A DNA stretch of 64,000 bases from CAIYUC01 sp963682005 (GTDB lineage Bacteria; Bacteroidota; Bacteroidia; Bacteroidales; FEN-979). Within the stretch, counting starts at the first letter, position 1. Each line of letters begins with the position of its first letter. The notes below the pieces were generated by a model, which saw only the letters and a program-made list of their open reading frames with translations, did not search any database and had not been told where the DNA came from. The stretch covers positions 1,178,001-1,242,000 of the forward strand of contig OY820914.1 of assembly GCA_963682005.1 (NCBI GenBank). The letters run 5' to 3'. Shown in pieces: positions 1 through 6,876 of this stretch. The translations under genes were made by a program, and so were the position numbers.

Positions 1-1273
1 CGGATAAATCCCACCACCAAGGCACCAATTCATTGTCAGCACTGATTCTTCCAATAAACAAATCGCCGATATAATCCCAAATACCTGTGATTCCCTGTGT
101 AATACATGAATAATAATAATCATTTTCACAGTAAAAAAATGAATTATTGACCGAACCTGGTACCGGAGCTCCAGTGGGATGAGGATCTGTTGAAGCAGGC
201 ACACCTCCATATGATGGATCATTACTTACCGCATCCCCAACTAAAAGAACGAAAGCAACCTTATGATCATATGTGTGAACCGCATGACCTCCATCGTAAA
301 CCTTTTTAATAAAATCCCTGATTTTCTGTTCATGTCTAAGAGAATAGGACTCATATTCAAAATCTTTTGCCAAAATATTTTGTACATCAACAATGGCAAC
401 ATCAAACCCGTTAAAAACGGCTCTGTGAGATGCTAATTGCTGGAGGCTTGTACTGTGCGGGGTGAAGAATTGCGGATCTGTAATGATCAGGTAATCAGCA
501 ACGATATTCTGTGCCTCTGATGGGTCATTAATCGTTACCCATTGCACACTTCCTGAAACAGGTGCCGGAGTTGGAGGTAACGATGGAACTTGATCTGAAT
601 TATAATTTAAAAGTACCTTACTGGTAAGATTTGTAAAAAATCCATTATCAACATTTATTTCAGTTTGTGAATTATAAAAATGGATGATTATATCAAATCT
701 CGTATAAACGATTAGTTGATGTGTGTAAGGATTGTATTTTATCGGATATGCTCCAAGTTTTACCATTCTTTGATTCCTCAGAAAACTTCTCTCGAGGAGT
801 TCAAGTCGCTGCTCAGGCATCCATCCATTGATCTGGTAAATAGAATCGTTTTTCATAAAGGTTTCTACCTGGGTTGGAAACCCGTTCACTGAATCTATGG
901 TCACTTCAGGGACCGGGCATACAAAATACTGATTCAGAATTATTGAGTCAGTGATTTAATAAACAACGCCTATAGAATCACACAAAGGGATTGCTAGTTG
1001 CTTAATAATTGTTGGGATTTCCGGGAAACCAGTACTCCCTATAGTACTTCCCTGTGGCAGTGAAATTCTTTGAAACACATCGTATCCGGTATCAATGTTC
1101 TTCTTATACATACCAGGGACTTCAATGGTGCATCGGACTTCAAGGTTCGTTGAGCTTTGCATGTTAATTATTGGAGCAGAAGGGTGATCACTTGTAAAAG
1201 TGATCCACTCCGATTGAGAAATCCCCATTAGTGATAATCCAATGAAGATTAATGTCATATAAGTGCTTTTCAT
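1..1273 (-). pseudogene. C25 (gingipain-like) cysteine protease, 5' part, interrupted by an in-frame stop
   Basis: The ATG at 1273 opens a signal peptide (residues 1-20, ending GISQ) followed by a propeptide-like region, such as GFPEIPTIIKQLAIP, typical of Bacteroidota C25 proteases. After 105 codons there is a TAA at 956-958. The same frame then stays open to the window edge, about 318 more codons, and still reads as the same family: propeptide end, a VLLVGD strand, and DYIGDLFIGRISA, the segment that precedes the catalytic His and Cys in gingipain-type enzymes. Those catalytic residues lie outside the window. T9SS secretion would be expected from the family, but the C-terminus cannot be seen. 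Since no frame change occurs, a nonsense mutation, a base-call error or readthrough are the options. If the stop is real the product is dead or made by internal restart. Confidence 0.72.
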
Positions 1274-1421
1274 AATAAATGATTTTGGGTGGGTTAAGAT
1301 AAATGAACTATGTAGTGGTGTAAATATTGATGAATTTATTAAACAAATATTCTACAAGAATGAGGCAATTAAGAGGTCACCCGAATTTAAAAATTCGACG
1401 TATTTACTGCCTTTTTAACTG

Positions 1422-1898
1422 TCATTCCAATTTTGCAAAACAATCAGGTATCATCTTTTTTGGCATAATTGCCGGATCGCTTTTGTGATTGAATCCCTGA
1501 AGTTTTAAGGTCTTTGCACTGCTTATCCAGACATTAACTATGATCTCATCTTCTGATTCGACCAGAACACCCCATTCCCTTTCATCAATGTCTTCTGAAT
1601 GTGTTTCTCCGCAAGCCACAGTAAATGGACCCAGAACGGTGGTGTAGTCAAGACTGTAAATCCAGACAGTTGCCTGACACCCTCGTGTACCGGATACAGA
1701 CTTTATCTGAACATATACCCGTCTTCTTTCTTTCGTGTCTTTTGAATTCGGACCGGTGTTTTTTTCTCTGAAATTTGCATAGGAATTAACCTTTACATTG
1801 TAGGATGGAATTGGATAGGTTGGGATACCTTGGGAATAGGCACAATTGAACCCAAATACCATTGCCAGGATGATGGAAATACATAAATAGTTTTTCAT
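1422..1898 (-). CDS. Small secreted protein of unknown function
   Basis: This 158-aa protein starts with a clear signal peptide (residues 1-22, hydrophobic core then AYSQ), so it is exported. The mature part has no family I recognise. It is rich in beta-prone stretches (RVYVQIKSVSG, TVWIYSLDYTTVLGPF) and has three cysteines after the signal (GCQATVW, VACGET and PDCFAKLE). The fold looks like a small beta sandwich, but that is a guess from composition only. It lies 148 bp upstream of the interrupted C25 protease on the same strand, so the two could share a transcript, although the gap is wide for a tight operon. Confidence 0.75.
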   Translation of the reverse strand: MKNYLCISIILAMVFGFNCAYSQGIPTYPIPSYNVKVNSYANFREKNTGPNSKDTKERRRVYVQIKSVSGTRGCQATVWIYSLDYTTVLGPFTVACGETHSEDIDEREWGVLVESEDEIIVNVWISSAKTLKLQGFNHKSDPAIMPKKMIPDCFAKLE

Positions 1899-2306
1899 TG
1901 TTCTTCATTTTGAATTAATGTTCAGTGAATTATTTACCTGACCAATATATGAAGGACAATTTCGTTCTGTAAATCTATTTTGTATACCAAAAAAGCGATC
2001 AAATATGTACTTAATAAAAATTTGAAAAGTTGAAATTCAGCAAGGTAAGGACTACGATTGTAACCTTTTGGGTGACCAAATTGGTCACCCAACGCTTAAT
2101 ATTTGGCGGGTTTGATGGGTTTTGAGGAAAGCAGTCGTCTTCTGACAAGCACCGTCCGGATAATCACAGGTATGAACCCGAGGATCCAGGGTACTCGGGA
2201 GACCCTGATTCCGGGGCAAGCCCCGGGGAATTAACCCTCATACCCACCCCTCTAATCCCCTCCCTACAAGTAGGGAGGGGAAGACCAAAGGTCGGGGTGG
2301 GTACGA
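1899..2306. other. Intergenic region with nested palindromes
   Basis: No gene is supported here. The left half is AT-rich and would hold the promoter of the small secreted gene at 1422-1898. The right half is packed with hairpins downstream of the response regulator: CAGGGT/ACCCTG arms at 2188-2209, CCGGGGC-AA-GCCCCGG at 2211-2226, and the branched palindrome at 2241-2303. These could help end transcription of the response regulator, but no U-tract follows, so repeat elements are the likelier explanation. Confidence 0.6.
2241..2303. repeat. Branched palindromic repeat (core module)
   Basis: Outer arms TACCCACCCC (2241-2250) and GGGGTGGGTA (2294-2303) are perfectly complementary. Inside sit two further hairpins: CCCCTCCCTAC-AA-GTAGGGAGGGG (2257-2280) and GACC-AAA-GGTC (2283-2293). 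The single strand would fold into a three-way junction. A closely related core, with TACCC outer arms around a CCCT/AGGG inner palindrome, lies at the centre of the two MITE-like elements at 4945-5123 and 9861-10038. Here the terminal inverted repeats of those elements are not seen. Confidence 0.7.
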
Positions 2307-2939
2307 TTAAATTGAACCTAGCCGTGTTAATAATCTGACAAGTTCGATATTGTTTTTTACCTTGAAGGTGGCTCTTAAGGTCTTGAGCATTTTTTCGACA
2401 AATGATCGGTTAATTCCTATCCGATCGGCTATTTCCTTATGCGTAAGCCCTTCCGATAGCAATTTGGCAATATCAAGCTGGGTGGGTGATATATTAATCT
2501 TTTCTGTCGGTTTATCTGGTATCAGAAGGTTTTGTTCAGCATTATCGATCTGTCCAAAATAAAACATTTCCCCTTTCGCTGCTTTTTCAAATGCTATCTT
2601 AAGATCTCTACGCGTTGTATCTTTTGTGATATATGTTAGTGCACCTTCATCCATCATCCTTTTTTTCCAGAATGAAGCTGTTTCAGATGTATAAATTGCT
2701 ATGGGTTTGTCCTGAAAGTGCTTTCTTAGTTTCCGAATATTATCTGTTGGATGAGTCCCTGGAATGTGCAAGTCGAGTACAATCAAATCAAATGATTCAG
2801 CGACTGCATGAAGTATAGCCTCATCTGCATTTGCAGCATATCCAGAAACTATGATCCCATCCCGTTTGGGCCTGAATAAAAATCGGAAACTTGCAACAAC
2901 CAGTGTATGATGATCCTCAATTAGAAATATCCTGATCAT
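2307..2939 (-). CDS. NarL/LuxR-family response regulator
   Basis: This is a 210-aa two-domain regulator. The receiver domain (about residues 1-115) has the acidic pocket IEDHH, the phospho-acceptor Asp56 in LIVLDLHIPG, the Thr/Ser switch in IYTSET and Lys106 in TYITKDT. A LuxR-type helix-turn-helix follows (about 140-205: LLSEGLTHKEIADRIGINRS). The ATG at 2939 is preferred over an upstream non-ATG start because it gives the usual first strand (MIRIFLIED) and sits 4 bp after the stop of the sensor kinase. Tight spacing and shared strand make the pair a two-component system, with phosphorylated protein expected to bind DNA. Targets are unknown. Confidence 0.9.
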   Translation of the reverse strand: MIRIFLIEDHHTLVVASFRFLFRPKRDGIIVSGYAANADEAILHAVAESFDLIVLDLHIPGTHPTDNIRKLRKHFQDKPIAIYTSETASFWKKRMMDEGALTYITKDTTRRDLKIAFEKAAKGEMFYFGQIDNAEQNLLIPDKPTEKINISPTQLDIAKLLSEGLTHKEIADRIGINRSFVEKMLKTLRATFKVKNNIELVRLLTRLGSI

Positions 2940-2943
2940 GTTT

Positions 2944-4860
2944 TTACGTTTTCTGAATGGTATGGTTGACCTTACTAACACGAAGGCTAATATACCACTT
3001 TGTTCCTTTCCCTGAAGAAGTATTTAACCGGGCGTTACCATTTATGATTTTTGCACGTTCAAAAATATTCATCACTCCAAGACCTTTACTGATAGCTGTT
3101 TTCATGTCAAATCCAGGGCCGGTATCCTGATAAAAAATAAAAAACATACCTGCCTCTTCATACAGATTGATATTTATTTCACCGGACGTTACATATTTTG
3201 TGGCATTCGTTAATAATTCCTGAACAATCCGGTAAAGGTGAATGGTTTGCTCGGTCGAAAGATTAAAATCCGTTTGACTGATTACACAGTGAATGGGTAT
3301 GATTGATGCAATTTTCAAATCCTCACACAATCCATTTACAAGTTCAGATATTGTAAGCTCTTCAATAAAACTGTTGCTCATGCGATGAGAAATTTTTCTC
3401 AGACTGGCAGTCATCAATGATAATTTACTTTTAAGATCATATTCAATGTGATTATCGCTGATTTGTGCCTGCTCGATTTGCTGCAACATCGAAGTATAAA
3501 AGGGAGTGGTCAGATCATGGAGCTCCATAGATACCCTCCCCTTCATACTTTCCTCTGCTTCTATTACCCTTTTGGCTGAAATGATTATTTCTTTCTGGTA
3601 CCTGATCTTTTTTCTTTGCATTATCCAGATAACAATAAAAATAGTTAATAACAGAAAGATGATGACAATTGAAAACCAGGCATTCATCAAATGGATCTTA
3701 TTTTCTTTTTCTTCCAGTTCCCGCGCATTGGTTTGAATTCTTAACTCCTTGTTTTTGAGATCCAAAAGTGCAGCAAGAAGTCTTACCTGTGCATTTGCCT
3801 GTCTTTTATCAGCCTCGACCCTTGCCTTGAGCGCTTTTCGTTCATATGTGAGCGCCTGTCCAATTTTATTTTCAGCAAGGAGAACATCTGTGTAGGTATC
3901 ATACAGCGTAGAAAGCCAGTCATAATTTTCAATTCGTTTTGCAATCGGAATAGCATGCTTTTCAAGGCATAATACTGCTTCCTGGAAATTCTTTTTATCG
4001 AGTAAACTATACGCCAGGTTATTATAAGCAGCGATTTCAGCGATTGCAGAATTACCGGATTGGCTGATTTTAATTGCGGATCGGTAATAGCTTATTGCAG
4101 TATCTATATTTATACTCTGAAGACCAAGATTAATCAGGATCAGGGAGATCTCCTCTTCATTTCCGGGTTGTCTCTGTAAAAGGTTTATTGCCTTTTGTTG
4201 AATGGCAAATGAACTAACAGGATCATTTTCAAATCTTGCAAGACTTGCCGTGGCAATCCCCATTTGTGTTTGTAATTTATTTCGGTGGGCAATATTATAG
4301 GCAGAGTCATACATTGCTTTCGCATCCACCGTGTCCTGCAATTCGGATTTCAAGTTTCCCAGTGCATTGTATGCATTTGAAAGGATAATATGATCATTAG
4401 ATATCTGTCCAAGAGAAATTGAAGAATCAAGAAAAATTAAAGCCATTTTATTATCTGAAGCTGTTTGGTATACATTGGCCAGATTATAAAATATCTTTGG
4501 TTTGATGCTTTTCAGCTTGTATTTGTTGGCAACTGTTAATGCCATTGAATAATATATAAAACTCGAATCGCTGTTATGATTGAAATACCCAATACCCAGC
4601 ATCAAATATGCCCGTGCCAGCGCTACCTCAGAATTCATTCGCAAAGCAATTGAAAGCGCTTGTTTTGCATAACGATGAGCTTGAACATTGTTTGAGGCCT
4701 TTGTCCTCCCGACAAGTGAATCCAGTTTTGTGATTGAATCCAATAAGGCAGCATTGCTCAAGGGAATAAGTGAGGTTGATGGTTTTGGGGATTTCCCTGT
4801 ACAATCTGTAAGCATCCATATGAAAATTATGAGTATCAGAAATTGATATATTCTTTTCAT
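2944..4860 (-). CDS. TPR-containing membrane sensor histidine kinase
   Basis: This 638-aa kinase has an N-terminal lipoprotein-like signal (LTDC near residue 22), a long run of TPR helices (about 30-350), one membrane segment (AWFSIVIIFLLLTIFIVIWI) and a cytoplasmic kinase core. His448 in MELHD is the expected phosphorylation site and fits the HisKA_3 type found with LuxR-family regulators. The ATPase domain shows the N box (LVQELLTNATKY), the G1 box (DTGPGFD) and a glycine-rich G2 (KGLGVMNIFER). The ATG at 4860 was chosen; an upstream TTG would only add seven residues. The partner regulator follows after 4 bp. The periplasmic TPR part probably senses a protein or peptide signal, which is inference. 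Confidence 0.88.
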   Translation of the reverse strand: MKRIYQFLILIIFIWMLTDCTGKSPKPSTSLIPLSNAALLDSITKLDSLVGRTKASNNVQAHRYAKQALSIALRMNSEVALARAYLMLGIGYFNHNSDSSFIYYSMALTVANKYKLKSIKPKIFYNLANVYQTASDNKMALIFLDSSISLGQISNDHIILSNAYNALGNLKSELQDTVDAKAMYDSAYNIAHRNKLQTQMGIATASLARFENDPVSSFAIQQKAINLLQRQPGNEEEISLILINLGLQSINIDTAISYYRSAIKISQSGNSAIAEIAAYNNLAYSLLDKKNFQEAVLCLEKHAIPIAKRIENYDWLSTLYDTYTDVLLAENKIGQALTYERKALKARVEADKRQANAQVRLLAALLDLKNKELRIQTNARELEEKENKIHLMNAWFSIVIIFLLLTIFIVIWIMQRKKIRYQKEIIISAKRVIEAEESMKGRVSMELHDLTTPFYTSMLQQIEQAQISDNHIEYDLKSKLSLMTASLRKISHRMSNSFIEELTISELVNGLCEDLKIASIIPIHCVISQTDFNLSTEQTIHLYRIVQELLTNATKYVTSGEININLYEEAGMFFIFYQDTGPGFDMKTAISKGLGVMNIFERAKIINGNARLNTSSGKGTKWYISLRVSKVNHTIQKT

Positions 4861-4944
4861 ATGAATTGCTTTATTATGCAAGTTTACAAAAAGTTCAAAA
4901 ACATTCTTAATAAAACGGTTTGATTAACTATCCAAAAATGGAAT

Positions 4945-5123
4945 ATGATTGATCGCAATCGTACCAACGATCTTTCAAGTACCCAACCCCTGCACCCCTT
5001 CCCTACTAGTAGGGAAGGGGACGGGGGATGGGTATAATGAACTGAAACGAAACTGCTGTCATTCAAATATTATTCTGATTTTATGAAAATTAAAAAGTTA
5101 CTGGTACGATTGTGCTTAATCAG
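4945..5123. mobile_element. MITE-like element, copy A (179 bp) with flanking direct repeat
   Basis: The ends are imperfect inverted repeats. The left end from 4946 (TGATTGATCGCAATCG and on) matches the reverse complement of the right end (5102-5122) at 18 of 21 bases. The 8-bp direct repeat AATGGAAT lies immediately outside at 4937-4944 and 5124-5131, as a target-site duplication would. In the middle sits a perfect 26-bp palindrome (4995-5020) inside imperfect outer arms (TACCC at 4980, GGGTA ending 5034). No transposase is encoded. Copy B (9861-10038) has the same length within one base, the same ends and the same core. The element is in the spacer upstream of the sensor kinase gene at 2944-4860. 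Confidence 0.72.
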
Positions 5124-5188
5124 AATGGAATTATCATTATTCACAAATCTAGGACAAAATTGTAGTGCGGTACAAAGGGATAACTTAA

Positions 5189-5311
5189 TTAGTTTATCCA
5201 TAATGTAATAATAATGCAATAACCCTTGAGCCGTTCAAACTGTTTCGACGGCGAACATCCGCAGAACATCACAAAGATGACCGGGAAAAACATCCAGAGT
5301 TTTATTTTCAT
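5189..5311 (-). CDS. Possible 40-aa lipoprotein or 5' remnant of a lipoprotein gene
   Basis: The ATG at 5311 opens a short frame that looks like a lipoprotein export signal: MKIKLW, a hydrophobic core (FFPVIFVMF) and CGCSPS as a lipobox with a Ser+2 next to the cysteine. Only about 17 residues follow before the stop. Either this is a tiny lipoprotein or the start of a longer gene whose remainder has been lost. Nothing downstream in this frame continues it. It lies 92 bp downstream of the 187-aa gene on the same strand. Confidence 0.35.
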   Translation of the reverse strand: MKIKLWMFFPVIFVMFCGCSPSKQFERLKGYCIIITLWIN

Positions 5312-5340
5312 TGATTTGATTTTTTGGTTAAACAATTTGC

Positions 5341-5396
5341 CGGACCCTGCACCGCCCCTCTTTTTTAACAGGAGAGGCGGGCCGGGTTCCTGCATG
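5341..5396. repeat. Imperfect GC-rich inverted repeat
   Basis: GCCCCTC and GAGAGGCGGGC face each other across a T-rich loop just after the stop of the 5404-5967 gene. The hairpin could act as a terminator for that gene or be another degenerate palindromic repeat of the type seen at 2241-2303. The arms are imperfect and I cannot decide between these. Confidence 0.4.
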
Positions 5397-5403
5397 AACA
5401 AGG

Positions 5404-5967
5404 TCAGAGTATCAGGGTCGCCTGACCGGTATTTCCGGGATTGTCGTACGCGACCGCAACCAGCTTCATATCGGCCAGCGCGTCGACTTCAACCGTCGCC
5501 ATGTAGGTCCAGTGCTGCCGGATCGGATCCTGGATGCAGGCTCCTTCCTCCACAAGGGTATCGTCGGCTGCCATGATCCTCAGCTCAACCTTCGTCACCT
5601 GGAAATCATCGGAGGCCTCCACAACGATCTTGTCGCCGACTTTCCCATGGTACCCGAGCACATTGATCAGGTCGACCATCGGTTTCTTCAGATAATCCCT
5701 AATGGCGAGCATGTAAGCTGACCTGCCTTTATCGGCCCTGCTTTGATACAACGCCTTCAGCACGGGATCAGCCAGCATGGCTTTCGCGTAGTTGGTCGCT
5801 TGCTTGAAGTGCTTCCTTACTTCAGCCTGCAAGACCGTCGGTTCGGACTTCGACTTTTTCGGCAGCTTGGCAAGAATGCTCTTGCCATAGCGGTTCCGGA
5901 AAACAAACTGGTCACCGAATTTCCCGCTGTAATTTTTCGTTAATGAATTTTCACTTGTTTTTGACAT
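5404..5967 (-). CDS. Conserved-looking hypothetical protein, 187 aa
   Basis: There is no signal peptide. The N-terminal part is basic (GKFGDQFVFRNRYGKS, LPKKSKSEPT) and continues with a helical stretch (EVRKHFKQATNYAKAML to about residue 90). The C-terminal half is a beta-rich domain (KIVVEASDDFQVTKVELRIM to the end). The start GKFGDQFVFRNRYGKSI resembles short Bacteroidota proteins with a GKxGxxVFRxRNGK opening (DUF6266-like), but I am not sure of the family. Base composition is visibly higher in GC than the neighbours, which suits recent acquisition. Upstream are an 8-bp tandem array, a CTTTTTT tract and an 11-bp periodic array, unlike anything else in the window. AACATTTG (6028-6035), a one-mismatch TAnnTTTG box, could serve as its promoter. 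Confidence 0.7.
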   Translation of the reverse strand: MSKTSENSLTKNYSGKFGDQFVFRNRYGKSILAKLPKKSKSEPTVLQAEVRKHFKQATNYAKAMLADPVLKALYQSRADKGRSAYMLAIRDYLKKPMVDLINVLGYHGKVGDKIVVEASDDFQVTKVELRIMAADDTLVEEGACIQDPIRQHWTYMATVEVDALADMKLVAVAYDNPGNTGQATLIL

Positions 5968-6045
5968 GTTTTTAAATTTAAAGATGAATAAATGCGATCC
6001 CGGCCGTGATCAGTTGAATTATCTGCGCAAATGTTTTTTTGCATA

Positions 6046-6125
6046 CTTAGTCGCTTAGTCGCTTAGTCGCTTAGGCGCTTAGTTGCTTAGGCGCTTAGTT
6101 GCTTAGTTGTTTAGATGTTTAGGTG
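6046..6125. repeat. 8-bp tandem repeat, 10 copies (CTTAGTCG-type)
   Basis: Ten consecutive 8-bp units run from 6046 to 6125. The first three are identical CTTAGTCG; later ones drift (CTTAGGCG, CTTAGTTG, TTTAGATG). The array starts about 80 bp upstream of the ATG of the 187-aa gene (start 5967, minus strand) and about 10 bp beyond its promoter-like AACATTTG. Perfect units at one end and decayed ones at the other suggest slippage growth. Confidence 0.9.
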
Positions 6126-6137
6126 TATAATGTTTTT

Positions 6138-6186
6138 CTTTTTTCTTTTTTCTTTTTTCTTTTTTCTTTTTTCTTTTTTCTTTTTT
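6138..6186. repeat. 7-bp microsatellite CTTTTTT, 7 copies
   Basis: A cytosine occurs every seventh base from 6138 to 6187 in an otherwise pure T run, giving seven exact CTTTTTT units. It follows the 8-bp array after 12 bp. Tracts like this are prone to slipped-strand length change. Confidence 0.92.
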
Positions 6187-6438
6187 CTATTCTCTATTCT
6201 CTGTCCTCTGACCTCCGCGATGCTGAACCCCGCCAGGAAAGAGTAGAAACTGACAATCTGAGGTAAAGGGGTGCAGAATAATGTGAATTTTGTGCTCATG
6301 ACCTTTCATTTGTTTGCAGTAAATATACATTCCCCATATGGCCTCCGGTAGTGGTAAAAAGGGTGGTACCACCCTCGGCTATTTACTGATTTTATTGTCT
6401 TACCTGTGTTGTGTCTTACCCTGAAATAGCTATACAGT

Positions 6439-6592
6439 AAGTTGTTCGGAGGTTGTCCGGAAGTTGTATACAGGTTGTTCGAAGATTGTATAGAGATTCT
6501 TCGGACCCGCTATAGAACTTGTTCGGGTGCCGTATAGGTGAGGGATACGTGAGGTATGCTTGAGGTACGCTCAGGGTTGCATCAGGGATGCT
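6439..6592. repeat. 11-bp periodic degenerate array, 14 units
   Basis: The stretch divides without any gap into fourteen 11-bp units. Examples are AAGTTGTTCGG, AGGTTGTCCGG, AAGTTGTATAC, AGATTGTATAG, AACTTGTTCGG, GTGCCGTATAG and TTGAGGTACGC. Units ending in TTCGG and in TATAG or ATAC tend to alternate. Period 11 is not a multiple of three and no frame stays convincing, so it does not look coding. It lies between the 187-aa gene and the fic gene. Confidence 0.8.
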
Positions 6593-6627
6593 GATTTGTA
6601 TACGGGCGGGTCGGGAAGGGTTGTCAT

Positions 6628-6698
6628 ACTCCGGCGGGTCTTAAAGACACCGTCGTGTAATGCGAAAACCCGTCGGCGTAGGAAGTACCCGCCGGAGT
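6628..6698. repeat. Inverted repeat with 12-bp perfect arms
   Basis: ACTCCGGCGGGT (6628-6639) and ACCCGCCGGAGT (6687-6698) are exact reverse complements around a 47-bp loop. It marks the fic-proximal side of the repeat-rich spacer. It resembles the GGAGTTT/AAACTCC palindrome at 45956-45980 in style, and both look like dispersed repeats more than terminators. Confidence 0.75.
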
Positions 6699-6876
6699 TT
6701 AAACCAGGTCAAACATCATTTGGCCCCGACTTAAAAGATCCACGACAGGGGGCGTGATCGGTGTGGGTTTCAGGTTTCAACAACCGGGACCCTTTATCTG
6801 ATTATGTTCCCAAACAACAGAAAAACATTTAGTCATATTACATATAATCTGATTTAGTTTATGTGAGTCATCCAAA

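Noticed and set aside
4884..5066. 60-aa frame across MITE copy A
   Set aside because: The sequence is explained by the palindromic element; the encoded peptide is proline- and glycine-rich nonsense.
6111..6299. Lysine-rich 62-aa frame across the CTTTTTT tract
   Set aside because: The apparent KKKEKRKKK repeats simply translate the microsatellite.
6560..6757. 65-aa open frame in the repeat-rich spacer
   Set aside because: It overlaps the 11-bp array and the 12-bp inverted repeat, has an arginine-rich composition typical of a chance frame and no family feature.
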